Source: Litoditis marina (taxonomy: Eukaryota > Nematoda > Chromadorea > Rhabditida > Rhabditidae). From it: a stretch of 64,000 nt of DNA. The notes below the pieces were generated by a model. It was not told the origin of the DNA. It did not search any database and saw only the letters and a program-made list of their open reading frames with translations. This document shows positions 48,770 to 62,439 of the stretch, in pieces; the first letter of the stretch is position 1, and every line of letters starts with the position of its first letter. The position numbers were made by a program, and so were the translations under genes. Location of the stretch: positions 1 to 64,000 of the forward strand of contig CAXIWQ010000432.1 of NCBI GenBank assembly GCA_964036275.1. The letters run 5' to 3'.

Positions 48770-50364
48770 TCACCCCCCTATACATAGAGTTATCTGCCCG
48801 CCGCTCACCCCCCTATACATAGAGTTACAAGCCCGCCGCATGTGAACATTGTTTACGATTAACTTTGGACCTCCAAAACTTCCGTAAGACTTCAACTTTC
48901 AAAACCTTATATACCATGATAGTATAGGCCCCCGCCGTCCGCCGCTCCGCCATACTTTTCCATTCCAAGAATCTTAGAAAATATGCCATCAAAATGCTAC
49001 AGAACGATCTTCAGCTGTAAGATCTGGTTCTATTACCAATTTAATATACTACCTACGGAGACATGTTCGTATGCAAAATTTCGACCAAAGTACATCAGGT
49101 AGTTTTCGAGAAATATCGATTGAAAATTTTCAAAGTGATTTTTCGGTAGGTCAAAAACGGAAATGTTCTACTTTATTTACATAATATGACTATATAGACG
49201 TGTACAGAAAACATATCCGAGACCCGAACTTTCAATGTCAAAAATGACGATTTTCGTTTTTTTTGCTGATTTTCAACATGTACTTTGCTTATTTCTGAAA
49301 AATGGATGGACGAGTGATCCTCAATTTGATACGTGCAAATAGAGAACATCCAGTAGGTGGTTTCTCAACTTTCAGATCTCAAAAATGTTCATAGACAAAA
49401 AAGTTACATCATCACAAAGTTCAAAGAACAGTTCAAAATCGTCGATTCTATAGTAACTCAAGAAATCCAGCGATGAGCCCCAATTTTCTGGTGCTTAAAA
49501 ATTGAAGCTTCCAAAATGTAGTTCATGGATAGAAAATGAGAGTTTTCTGCAATGTAAAGATACAGAAATTTTTCAACTTTTTTATAATGTACGTATGTGA
49601 CATTTTGATAGTGGCTCAAATCGTTCAAAACCGAGATATCTTGAATCTGATAGTATTTTACGATAGAACCCATTGATAGTTGAGAGATATCCAGAAACCA
49701 AGTTTTCAAATAAACTTTGAGCCGAGTTCTCGAATTTCCAAAGTGGAACCAAACTCATAGTTCATTTTTCGAGATTTCCATTAGAGACGGAATTCGAATT
49801 TGATAATTGTACCATAGATATTAGAGTACTGTAGGAGGATTACCACCATGGTGTAGAACTGAAAATACCACTTCAACTTTCCCATCAAAAATCAATATTT
49901 CTGTAAGTTGGCTGAGCTGGCTTATCGGGTCACGTGACTGAAATCGTCAACATAATCTTTGATGTCTTAACAGATTTCAGGTGTAACGTTAGATCACTAC
50001 TTGATAATACTTAGATACTCCTCTCAACATCACGTAGGTGCCAGAAATGATATTCTATTGACGACGAGCATAATTCTGAAGTCCAGAAGATGTCAAAACT
50101 CAAAACTGATATTTTGACGTAGAAAGTTAGTTCTAAGTGCCATAGATAGTAAGTACATAGATAGTAGATGATAGTACGACATGTGAGATGTACGACGACT
50201 CAGATTCTGATGGCCAGAAGACGTCAAAACTACAAAACATGTCCAAACATGGCTAAAAACGACAAAACTTTGTAAAATTACCTATAAACTTCTACAAAGC
50301 TACCAATAACCAACAGGGGGGGTCTGGGGGTACCCCCCAGCTAGGTCGGCGATAGCCGGCCTAG
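48770..50364 (+). mobile_element. Non-autonomous Helitron unit n3 (1595 bp)
   Basis: Like n2 but about 36 bp longer, because the 5' tip (TCACCCCCCTATACATAGAG and following bases) is present twice in tandem. The rest is very similar to n2 and n4. Confidence 0.8.
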
Positions 50365-51925
50365 TCAAAACCTTTATACATAGAAACGATTGCCCGCCGC
50401 ATGTGAACATTGTTTACGATTAACTTTGGACCTCCAAAACTTCCATAAGACTTCAACTTTCAAAACCTTATATACCATGATAGTATAGGCCCCCGCCGTC
50501 CGCCGCTCCGCCATACTTTTCCATTCCAAGAATCTTAGAAAATATGACCTCAAAATGCTACAGAACGATCTTCAGCTGTAAGATCTGGTTCTATTACCAA
50601 TTTAATATACTACCTACGGAGACATGTTCGTATGCAAAATTTCGACCCAAAGTACATCAGGTAGTTTTCGAGAAATATCGATTGAAAATTTTCAAAGTGA
50701 TTTTTCGGTAGGTCAAAAACGGAAATGTTCTACTTTCTTTACATAATATGACTATATAGACGTGTACAGAAAACATATCCGAGACCCGAACTTTCAATGT
50801 CAAAAATGACGATTTTCGTTTTTTTGCTGATTTTCAACATGTACTTTGCTTATTTCTGAAAAATGGATGGACGAGAGATCCTCAATTTGATACGTGCAAA
50901 TAGAGAACATCCAGTAGGTGGTTTCTCAACTTTCAGATCTCAAAAATGTTCATAGACAAAAAAAGTTACATCATCACAAAGTTCAAAGAACAGTTCAAAA
51001 TCGTCGATTCTATAGTAACTCAAGAAATCCAGCGATGAGCCCCAATTTTCTGGTGCTTAAAAATTGAAGCTTCCAAAATGTAGTTCATGGATAGAATATG
51101 AGAGTTTTCTGCAATGTAAAGATACAGAAATTTTTCAACTTTTTTATAATGTACGTAAGTGACATTTTGATAGTGGCTCAAATCGTTCAAACCGAGATAT
51201 CTTGAATCTGATAGTATTTTACGATAGAACCCATTGATAGTTGAGAGATATCCAGAAACCAAGTTTTCAAATAAACTTTGAGCCGAGTTCTCGAATTTCC
51301 AAAGTGGAACCAAACTCATAGTTCATTTTTCGAGATTTCCATTAGAGACGGAATTCGAATTTGATAATTGTACCATAGATATTAGAGTACTGTAGGAGGA
51401 TTACCACCATGGTGTAGAACTGAAAATACCACTTCAACTTTCCCATCAAAAATCAATATTTCTGTAAGTTGGCTGAGCTGGCTTATCGGGTCACGTGACT
51501 GAAATCGTCAACATAATCTTTGATGTCTTAACAGATTTCACGTGTAACGTTAGATCACTACTTGATAATACTTAGATACTCCTCTCAACATCACGTAGGT
51601 GCCAGAAATGATATTCTATTGACGACGAGCATAATTCTGAAGTCCAGAAGATGTCAAAACTCAAAACTGATATTTTGACGTAGAAAGTTAGTTCTAAGTG
51701 CCATAGATAGTAAGTACATAGATAGTAGATGATAGTACGACATGTGAGATGTACGACGACTCAGATTCTGAAGGCCAGAAGACGTCAAAACTACAAAACA
51801 TGTCCAAACATGGCTAAAAACGACAAAACTTTGTAAAATTACCTATAAACTTCTACAAAGCTACCAATAACCAACAGGGGGGGTCTGGGGGTACCCCCCA
51901 GCTAGGTCGGCGATAGCCGGCCTAG
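50365..51925 (+). mobile_element. Non-autonomous Helitron unit n4 (1561 bp)
   Basis: Very similar to n2 and n3, but the 5' tip reads TCAAAACCTTTATACATAG instead of TCACCCCTCC, so only TC and the ATACATAG block are kept. It ends in the same GATA-loop hairpin and CTAG. Confidence 0.8.
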
Positions 51926-53481
51926 TCACCTTCCTATACATAGAGTTATCTGCCCGCCGCAGGGCGACATTGTTTACGATTAACTTTGGACCTCCAAAAC
52001 TTCCATAACACTTCAACTTCCAAAACTCTATATATCATAGTAGTATAGGTCCCCGCCATACGTGTCTTGCTCCGTGTCCCGAATTCTAAGAATGTCTGAA
52101 AATTCTCACTCAAAAATTCATCTCGTTTCAAAGATGCTGGATACATACTTTTTATTCTATTTTAATATACCTCCGGTCAAGACATGACTACATGCAAAAA
52201 ATTACCTAAAGTACATTACCAAAGTTTTGAGAAATATCGATTGGAAATTTTCAAAGTGATTTTTCGGTATGTCAAAAACGGAAATGTTCTATTTTTTCTA
52301 CATAATATAACTATATAGACGTGTTCAGAAAACATATCCGAGACCTGAACTTTCAATGTCAAAAATGACAATTTTCGTTTTTTCGCTGATTTTCAACATG
52401 TACTTTGCTTATTTCTGAAGAATGAATAGACGAGAGATCCTGCATTCAATACATGCGGATAGAGGACTTCCAGCAGATGGTTTCTCAACTTTCAGATCTC
52501 GAAAATGTTCATAGACAAAAAAGTTACATCATCACAAAGTTCAAAAAACACTCCAAAATCGTCGATTCCAGAGAAACTCAAGAAATCCAGCGATGAGCCC
52601 TAATTTTCTGGTGCTTAAAAATTGAAGCTTTCAAAATGTAATTCACGGATAGAATATGAGAGTTTTCTGCAATATAAAGATACAGAAATTTTTCAACTTT
52701 TTCATAATGTACGTATGTGACATTTCGATAGTGGCTCAAATCGTTCCAAACTGAGATATCTTAGATCTGATAGTGTTTTACGATAGGACCCAATGATAGT
52801 TGAGAGATATCCAAAAACGAAGCTCTCAATATAGTTTGAGCAGAGTTTTCGAATTTCCAAAGTGGAACTATACTCATAGTTCATTTTTGTGGTTTCTGTT
52901 AGAGAAGGAATTCGAACTTGATAGTTGTACCATAGATATTATAGTACTGTAGGAAGATTACCACCATGGTGTAGAACTGAAAATACCACTTCAAATTTCC
53001 CATCAAAAATCAATATTTCTGTAAGTTGGCTGAGTTGGCTTATTGGGTCACGTGACTATAATCGTCAACATAATCTTTGATGTCTTAACAAATTTCACGT
53101 GTAACGTTATATTGCTACTTGATTATACTTAGATGCTCCTCTCAACATCACGTAGGTGCCAGAAGTGAAATTCTACTGACGACGAGCATAATTCTGAAGT
53201 CCAGAAGATGTCAGAACATAAAACTGATACTCTGACGTCCATGATAGTTCTAAATGCCTCATATAGTTAGTACATAGATAGTAGATGATAGTATGACGTG
53301 TAAGATGTACTACGACTAAGATTCTGAAGGCCAGAAGACGTCAAAACTACAAAACATGTCCAAACATGGCTAAAAACGACAAAACTTTGTAAAATTACCT
53401 ATAAACTTCTACAAAGCTACCAATAATCAACAGGGGGGGTCTGGGGGTACCCCCCAGCTAGGTCGGCGATAGCCGGCCTAG
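51926..53481 (+). mobile_element. Non-autonomous Helitron unit n5 (1556 bp)
   Basis: Starts TCACCTTCCTATACATAG. Its 5' part is closer to n1 and n6 (CATACGTGTCTTGCTCCGTG block) than to n2-n4 (GTCCGCCGCTCCGCC block). It ends in the GATA-loop hairpin and CTAG. Confidence 0.8.
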
Positions 53482-55041
53482 TCACCTTCCCTATACATAG
53501 AGTTACAAGCCCGCCGCCCGTGGACATTGTTTACGATTAACTTTGGACCTCCAAAACTTCCATAAGACTTCAACTTCCAAAACTCTATATATCATAGTAG
53601 TATAGGTCCCCGCCATACGTGTCTTGCTCCGTGTCCCGAATTCTAAGAATGTCTGAAAATTCTCACACAAAAATTCATCTCGTTTCAAAGATGCTGGATA
53701 CATACTTTTTATTTTATTTTAACATACCTCCGGTCAAGACATGACTACATGCAAAAAATTACCTAAAGTACATTACCAAAGTTTTGAGAAATATCGATTG
53801 GAAATTTTCAAAGTGATTTTTCGGTAGGTCAAAAACAGAAATGTTTTAGTTTCTCTATATATAATAAGTATATAGACGTGTACAGAAAACATATCTAAGA
53901 CCCGAACATTCAATGTCAAAAATGACGATTTTCGTTTTTTCGCTGATTTTCAACATGTACTTTGCTTATTTCTGAAGAATGGCTACACGAGAGATTTTGT
54001 ATTTGATATGTGCGGATAGAGAACTTCTAGCAGTTGGTGTCTCAACTTTCAGATCTCAAAAATGTTCATAGACAAAAAAGTTACATCATCACAAAGTTCA
54101 AAAAACACTCCAAAATCGTCGATTCCAGAGAAACTCAAGAAATCCAGCGATGAGCCCTAATTTTCTGGTGCTTAAAAATTGAAGCTTTCAAAATGTAGTT
54201 CACGGATAGAATATGAGAGTTTTCTGCAATATAAAGATACAGAAATTTTTTCAACTTTTTCATAATGTACGTATGTGACATTTCGATAGTGGCTCAAATC
54301 GTTCCAAACTGAGATATCTCAGATCTGATAGTGTTTTACGATAGGACCCAATGATAGTTGAGAGATATCCAAAAACGAAGCTCTCAAATATAGTTTGAGT
54401 CGAGTTCTCGAATTTCCGAAGTGCAACTAAACTCAAAGTTCATTTTTCGTGGTTTCTGTTAGAGAAGGAATTCGAATTTGATAGTAGTACCATAGATATT
54501 AGAGTCCTGTAGGAAGATTACCACCATAGTGTAGAACTGGAAATACCACTCCAAATTTCCCATCAAAAATCAATATTTCTGTAAGTTGGCTGAGTTGGCT
54601 TATTGGGTCACGTGACTATAATCGTCAACATGCTCTTTGATGTCTGAACAGATTTCACGTGTAACGTTAGATTACTACTTGATAATACTTAGATGCCTCT
54701 GTCAACATCACGTAGATGCCAGAAATGATATTCTATTGACGACGAGCATAATTCTGAAGTCCAGAAGATGTCAAAACTCAAAACTGATATTTTGACGTCC
54801 ACGATAGTTCTAAATGCCTCAGTTAATTAGTACATAGATAGTAGACGATATTACGACATGTTAAATGTACGGGGACTCAGATTCAGAAGGCCAGAAGACG
54901 TCAGAACTGCAAAACATGTCCAAACATGGCTAAAAATGACAAAACTTCGTAAAATTACCTATAAACATATACCAACTTAACAACAATCAACGGGGGGGGT
55001 CTGGGGGTACCCCCCAGCTAGGTCGGCGATAGCCGGCCTAG
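53482..55041 (+). mobile_element. Non-autonomous Helitron unit n6 (1560 bp)
   Basis: Starts TCACCTTCCCTATACATAG and is close to n5 in its 5' part, more diverged toward the 3' end. It carries one to two 130-bp monomers and the GATA-loop hairpin ending CTAG. Confidence 0.8.
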
Positions 55042-56599
55042 TCACCCCTCCTATACATAGAGTTACATCGGCGCCGCATGTGAACATTGTTTACGATTAA
55101 CTTTGGACCTCCAAAACTTCCATAAAACTTCAACTTTCAAAACCTTATATACCATGATAGTATAGGCCCCCCGCCGTCCGCCGCTCCGCCATACTTTTCC
55201 ATTCCAAGAATCTTAGAAAATATGACCTCAAAATGCTACAGAACGATCTTCAGTGATCAGTTGATCATTTTTTCATAATTTAATATACTACAGCTGAAAA
55301 CATGTTTGCATGCAAAAAATTGACCAAAGTACATCAGGTAACTTTCGAGAAATATCGATTAGAAATTTTCAAAGTCACTTTTCTGTAGGTCAAAAACAGA
55401 AATCTTCCAGTTTCTCTACATAATATGACTATATAGACGTGTACAAAAAACATATCTGACACCCGAACTTTCAATGCCAAAAATGACGATTTTCGTTTTT
55501 TCGCCGATTTTCAACATGTACTTTGCTTATTTCTGAAGAATGAATAGACGAGAGATCCTGAATTTAACACGTGCGAATAGAGAACTTCTAGCAGATGGTT
55601 TCTCTACTTTTAGATCTCAAAAATGTTCATAGACAAAAAGTTACATCATCACAAAGTTCAAAAAACACTCCAAAATCGTCGATTCCAGGAAAACTCAAGA
55701 AATCCAGCGATAAGCCCTAATTTTCTGGTGCTTGAAAATTGAAGCTTCCAAGATGTAGTTCATGTATAGAATATAAAAGTTTTCTGCAATACAAAGATGT
55801 AGAAAATTTTCGACTTTTTTGTTATGCACATGTGTGACATTTCAGTGGTGGCTCAAATTGTGCAAAACAGAGATATCTCAGATCTGATAGTATTTAACGA
55901 TAGAACTCATTGATAGTTAAGAGATATCCAAAAACCAAGTTTCCAAGTTCATTTTAAACCGAGTTCTCGAATTTCCAAAGGGACACTTAAGTCATAGTTC
56001 ATTTTTTGAAGTTTCCGTTACAGAAGGAATTGAACTTGATAGTTGTACCATATATATTAGAGTACTGTAGGAAGATTACCACCATGGTGTAGAACTGAAA
56101 ATACCACTTCGAATTTCCCATCAAAAATCAATATTTCTGTAAGTTGGCTGAGCTGGCTTATTGGGTCACGTGACTGAAATCGTCAACATAATCTTTGATG
56201 TCTTAACAGATTTCACGTGTAACGTTAGATTACTACTTGATGATACTTAGATGCCTCTCTCAACATCACGTAGATGCCAGAAATGATATTCTATTGACGA
56301 CGAGCATAATTCTGAAGTCCAGAAGACGTCAAAACTTAAAACTGATATTTTGACGTCTGAGATAGCTTTAAATGCCTCAGATAGTTAGTACATAGATAGT
56401 AGATGATAGTACGACATGTGTGATGTACGACGACTCAGATTCTGAGGGCCAGAAGACGTCAAAACTACAAAACATGTCCAAACATGGCTAAAAACGACAA
56501 AACTTTGTAAAATTACCTATAAACTTCTACAAAGCTACCAATAACCAACAGGGGGGGTCTGGGGGTACCCCCCAGCTAGGTCGGCGATAGCCGGCCTAG
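55042..56599 (+). mobile_element. Non-autonomous Helitron unit n7 (1558 bp)
   Basis: Mosaic unit. The first part has the GTCCGCCGCTCCGCC block of n2-n4, while the following part (TGATCAGTTGATCA, TTCTGTAGGTC, CATATCTGACACCCG, TTATGCACATGTGTGAC) is nearer to the 5' region of B and C. It ends in the GATA-loop hairpin; its CTAG (56596-56599) abuts the TC start of copy C. Confidence 0.8.
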
Positions 56600-58430
56600 T
56601 CACCCCTCGTATACATAGAAACGATCGGACGCCGCATGTAGACATTTGTTTACTCCAAACCTGCAACTTTTTTAAACCCAAAAAACATTACAAACATCGA
56701 ATTTCTCAAAACTATATATACTATGGTAGTATAGGTCCCCGCCATGGGTGTTGCTCTCCGTGTCCCGAATTCTAACATTCTTATAATATTCTATATGAAA
56801 AATACTTAGAAAAAACAAGCGCGACAACCTATAGATTTTATTCATTTTAATATACATTGACCGTAGACATGTCTATGGGCAAAATTTCGAGCCAACTTTA
56901 TTCGGTAGTTTTCGAGAAATATCGATTGAAAATTTCAAAGTGATTTTTCGGTAGGTCAAAAACAGAAAAGTTCCAGTTTCTCTGTATAATATAACTATAT
57001 AGACGTGTACAAAAAACATATCTGACACCCGAACTTTCAATGTCAAAAATGACGATTTTCGTTTTTTCGCCGATTTTCAACATGTACTTTGCTTATTTCT
57101 AAAGAATGGATAGGCGAGAGATCTCGAATTTGATACAGGCGGATAGAGAACTTCCAGCAGATGGTGTCTCAACTTTTAGATCTCAAAAATGTTCATAGAA
57201 AAAAAAGGTACATCATCATAAAGTTCAAAGAACAGTCAAAATCGTCTATTCCATATTAACTCAAGAAATCCAGCGATAAGCCCTAATTTCTGAAGCTCAA
57301 AAATTGAAGCTTACAAAATGTAGTTCATGTATGGAATATGAGAGTTTTCTGCAATTGAAAGATATAGAAATTTTTCAATTTTTTTGTTATGCACGTATGT
57401 GACATTTCGATAGTGGCTCAAATCGTTCCAAATTGAGATATCTTAGATCTGATAATATTTGACGATAGAACCCAATGATAGTTAAGAGATATCCAAAAAC
57501 CAAGTTTCCATATTTAGTTTAAGCCAAGTTTTTGAATTTCCAAAGTGGCACTAAACTCATAGTTCATTTTTCGAGATTTCCGTTAGAGAAGGAATTCGAA
57601 CTTGATAGTTGTACCATAGATAGTGTAATAGTGTAGGAAGATTACCACCATAGTATAGAACTGAAAATACCACTTTTGATTCCTCATCAAAAATCAATTC
57701 TGCACCCTCTTCATTGGGCGCTCTCTCTGTCTCTTTCTCGGGTGTTTGTTGTTAGTAAACAAACTTAGAAAAAACAAGCGCGACAACCTATAGATTTTAT
57801 TCCATTTTAATATACATTGACCGTAGACATGTCTATGGGCAAAATTTCGAGCCAACTTTATTCGGTAGTTTTCGAGAAATATCGATTGAAAATTTTCAAA
57901 GTGATTTTTCGGTAGGTCAAAAACAGAAAAGTTCCAGTTTCTCTGTATAATATAACTATATAGACGTGTACAAAAAACATATCTGACACCCGAACTTTCA
58001 ATGTCAAAAATGACGATTTTCGTTTTTTCGCCGATTTCAACATGTACTTTGCTTATTTCTAAAGAATGGATAGGCGAGAGATCTCGAATTTGATACAGGC
58101 GGATAGAGAACTTCCAGCAGATGGTGTCTCAACTTTTAGATCTCAAAAATGTTCATAGAAAAAAAAGGTACATCATCCAAGTTTTTGAATTTCCAAAGTG
58201 GCACTAAACTCATAGTTCATTTTTCGAGATTTCCGTTAGAGAAGGAATTCGAACTTGATAGTTGTACCATAGATAGTGTAATAGTGTAGGAAGATTACCA
58301 CCATAGTATAGAACTGAAAATACCACTTTTGATTCCTCATCAAAAATCAATTCTGCACCCTCTTCATTGGGCGCTCTCTCTGTCTCTTTCTCGGGTGTTT
58401 GTTGTTAAGTAAACAATTGAGGTGGTGCGT
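56600..58430 (+). repeat. 5' subterminal region of copy C with internal partial duplication
   Basis: Same architecture as 24028-25860 in copy B, including the repeat of the AAAAAACAAGCGCGACAACC segment (about 56808 and 57768) and the 305-bp deletion in its second half. Several runs are one base shorter than in B (for example near 56844 and 56933). Confidence 0.75.
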
Positions 58431-58559
58431 TTGTGGCATGTAGCGTGTATTGATTAGAGATTGAAAAATGTATTGTTTGCATATAATTGTGATATTAGTT
58501 CTTATATTTGCTGTTGACGAATGATTATAATGTAGTTTTTACAGGTGAAAATAGATGAT

Positions 58560-61500
58560 ATGACACATAAACTATATATAAAGTTCAATGGTGATTTGAG
58601 TAATATTCCTGTAGAAGCTGTGGTAAATTCGATTAACAAAGGTTTCAGAAAAGGTGAGGGTATTTTTCTGACGAAATTAGAGAGTTAGGATGTGTATAGA
58701 GTTTACAATTGATAAATGATGATTTTATAGGGCTGTTAGTTTAGCATAGAAAAGCATGTAATTAGTCGTTCATGAAGGTTTAATTTAGATAGGGTAGTGT
58801 TAGATTAATGAACTTGTAGTTTGATCTTTATGATTTCAATAAAAATGTCTTAGTACATTTCAGTTAGCGTTAGAATATTCAATTTGTAGTTTGATCTTTG
58901 TGATTTCAATAGAAATGTCTCAGTACATTTCAGTTAGCGTTAGAATATTCAATTTGTAGTTTGATCTTTATGATTTCAATAGAAATGTCTCAGTACATTT
59001 CAGTTAGCGTTAGGATATTCAATTTGTAGTTTGATCTTTATGATTTCAATAGAAATGTCTCAGTACATTCAGTTAGCGTTAGAATATTCAATTTGTAGTT
59101 TGATCTTTATGATTTCAATAGAAATGTCTCAGTACATTTAAGTAAGCGTTAGAATATTTAATTTGTAGTTTGATCTTTATGATTTCAATAGAAATGTCTC
59201 AGTACATTTCAGTTAGCGTAAGATTATTGGATTTGAAGTTTGATCTTTGTGATTTCAATAGAAGAGCCTCATATGTTCAATATTTAGGTCATGTATTAGA
59301 CGGTTGTTTGCGAATTGCTGCTGGATCACAAATAGAAACTTTCATGGATCTGTACAGAACGAAGGATATGGAGAAGAAAATGACTACTGGTGTTGTAATT
59401 GGATCGTCATCGTATAATATGAACAATTGTGAATGTAAGTTTTTGAATTTAAACATTGTTAGAGAAATAAAAGAAGAGAATGCTTTTTACAAATGATGAA
59501 TGTATTAAAATTTAATTGAATTTTTTCTAAAGTTAGAACTAGATTCTCGGTAGAAAATATGTAAATTATTATGAACTAACATAATAAGTGATTATAGAGT
59601 TTTATTCAATTTAAGGTGATTTTGGATGATAATGTATTGTTGCCCTGTGAAATGGTGAATGCATAGTTAAATTTCAGATATTTTACATTGTGTGACACCA
59701 TCGATTTCTGGACGGCCTACCCGATATAAAGAATATCAGTTACACTCGTGTTACTTCAATGTTTTAAGATGTGCGGATCAAATTGGAATACAATCTGTGG
59801 TAGGTTTTTATTACAGTATTTCAGTAAATATTGAAAAAGGTACTGTAAATTGTGTGATGCTATCAATCGTAAAACAGAAAAGTGTTAAAAGGAGAATGAA
59901 GATATAATTTGCAGTTATTTTAAAATGCATGGAGGAAAAAATAACCTGATTTGTTATATTTGTAATAACAACATTCATTTGATCAAGTTTTGAACGTGAG
60001 TGGTACTGTTCAAGTATATTTTAAGGCATTTCCAATATTGAGTGTCGGTTCAAATAACTATCCCAAGAAGGAAGGTCTAGCTACTGCTATCCAATCAATT
60101 GCGTCATACTTTGAATGCAATCCGGGCTCAGTAAGTTCTAATGTAAGATATAAAAAAAAGCATTTTGATAAAGCATTTTGAAAAATGATCAATTAGTTTT
60201 CTATATAAATCTATGTCAGATAGTTTCAAAAGTAGCAATAATACGCAAGTTGAGAAAGTTAAAATGCATTAACTGATTGGTATTACAGTGTTTAAAAAAA
60301 TAATTAGCTGAGAATATTTATAGCTTCATGTAAAAACTTTTGTGTATGAATTAGTTAATTGAAAATAACTGGAAAAAAAGATTTGTGATGGTTGTAGGAG
60401 ATCGAGAGTGTGTATCTGGTAGCCAATGGTGATGCAATTAAATATGGATCTTTGCTAACTGATGAAGCAGAATATGAACTATTCCCCCAACAAGAAGCGT
60501 CTATTATTCGAATTCATCTAGAAGAAACATTTATTCAATTTTGTGGAAACGGAAGCCGTGATATATATTTTTGTTCTGGAAATGCTATTCTTCTTGCCAG
60601 TTTTTTAGAGAAGTGGTGTACAAAGTCGGAGTCTACACGTGTTAGGTATAGTTTGCGGATTTCATATATTCATCGTTTCAGTATATTCAATATGATCTCT
60701 AGGTGTTTCAATGAATGATAGGGATTGAAAAACCTTGGTAATAAATTTGGTAGTAATTATGATACTATACTGAAACTTTTACAGAAACATGGCTGCTATA
60801 TTATCTTGGTCCGATATATCGAAATTGACAAATGATCGAATAGTGTCCAAAAGGTAAGTAATGTGTTTCGAAGATTAATATACATCAAATTATTTAGATA
60901 TATAATGAAAATTACTAAATTGTAGTTTCTTTAAATAAATTGAACTAATATAGAAAATTAGTAAATGTTTGTTGGAGTTCGAATTCAATTTATGTGGTAA
61001 TTGCCAAGAGCGAGTTAGATATGATGTCTGATATTTCATATTAAACTTGTTTTATATCAGTTTTGATCGAAGTAGTAGCTGTTTGACTCAGGTTCTAACT
61101 TACTTGTATTATAATTTTTCAAAATTAAAAGTTTTCTGTCTCAAAACTCATTGAAATAGTTGTTTCAGGCCTTCTTCAGAAATGATGACTACTGACCAGG
61201 AAGTGGTACTGGAGGGACGGCGATTCTTCAAGAGGTGAATAATACTTTGAAATGTTAAGTAGAATGTTACTTGATTGACTCTTCTCTTGAAATAATACTC
61301 GAAAAACCTGAATTTATATCCCTCTTTCAGAATTGAATGATGATGGTGCAATTGTTCAAAAGCGACGTAAGCAAAAGACGGAAATCATGAACAGATATCG
61401 AGCGAAACGGAGACAAAGTCAAGAAAATAGTTCAACCGGTAATTCTACATTTTTTGAATGTGTTTTTTTGGTAGAATAGAAAAGGAAGAGCAATTTGTTG

Positions 61501-62403
61501 TTGGTTAAAATGAATACCTTTAATGGTGTTCAATTTACGAATGTCCGTGATCAAACTACAAACAAAGCAGAATACCTAAACACTTGTTCATAGAAGCTGT
61601 CATATGTCACAAATGTAGGTGATAGTTGGATCGATGTACGTATTGGATGCTGGAATTCAAACTTAGAACAAAAATAACGAAATAGAACACAAATTATTTC
61701 TTTAATATAAGAGCTCTCAGTTAGTAAAATTCGAATATGTTTACGATAAATAGCTAAACAATTATTTTATTGTGTAATACATAGTGTTTTTATTTCCAGA
61801 TCGCTCAAAGTCACTACCTGAGTATGCTCATCTTGGTCCAATGAATGTGGTTTGTCCATATTGTGGCGCACTACACTTCAAGAAAATGAGAAGAGAAGAT
61901 GTTTCGAAGTGCTGTCATGACGGCCAAGTCTGGATTCCTCCTCAGAAAAGAATGCCTGAACCATTATTCTCATTGTTGTTTGGAGATAGTCCGGAGAAGA
62001 ACCATTTTCTGAATAATATTCTGAAGTACAATTCGTTGATGTCCATGGCTTCAATTCAATTTGATCACATTCAACCAGCTCCATACGGAGCTCAGGTTAG
62101 TTCATAATAATAATATTACTTGAAATTCGAAATGATTTAGTGTGTTTTGGTTATGGTGAGATATAGATGATAAGTATTAATTGATGGAAGTATATTGTTT
62201 AATAATAAGCAAATTTTCTAATATTTTTCTCATTGTTTCATTGATTTCAGGTTGTGAAAGCACAAGGAGTTGTCCGACATTTTTCATCTGCACTGTATCC
62301 GAATGGAGGCCAACCTATGTTTGGCAACTATTTCGTATACGACACTGAAGAAGCAACGGACAGACGAATGGACAGTTATCTTGGAGATAGGCTGAACAGA
62401 ACG
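58560..62403 (+). CDS. Macrodomain-Rep N-terminal exons of Helitron copy C, one frameshift
   Basis: Ten exons match copy B: 58560-58653, 59213-59434, 59678-59799, 60026-60130, 60398-60645, 60785-60853, 61169-61234, 61331-61438, 61800-62095, 62251-62403. The encoded parts are the macrodomain-like region, the basic linker, the zinc finger (CPYC...CCH in the 61800 exon) and the start of the Helitron N domain ([15 protein letters not shown] in the 62251 exon). Nine exon lengths equal those of copy B. The seventh is 66 rather than 65 bases because a run at 61211-61216 reads GGAGGG where B has GGAGG, which would shift the frame before the Rep domain. This is either a real inactivating change or a sequencing error. 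The gene continues past the satellite intron, beyond the window. Confidence 0.82.
58800..59275 (+). repeat. 70-bp minisatellite in intron 1 of copy C
   Basis: Seven 70-bp units as in copy B, including the exonised last unit with TTTGAAG. One unit is a base short (ACATTCAGTTAG near 59068), which also weakens its acceptor. Confidence 0.9.
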
Positions 62404-62439
62404 GTTAGTTAATTATTAACCAATAAAACCTGCATCGTA

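Noticed and set aside
46035..56599. Long terminal repeats of a retrotransposon as explanation of the 1.56-kb units
   Set aside because: No TG...CA ends, primer-binding site, polypurine tract or reverse transcriptase; units abut directly and end in CTAG hairpins next to TC.
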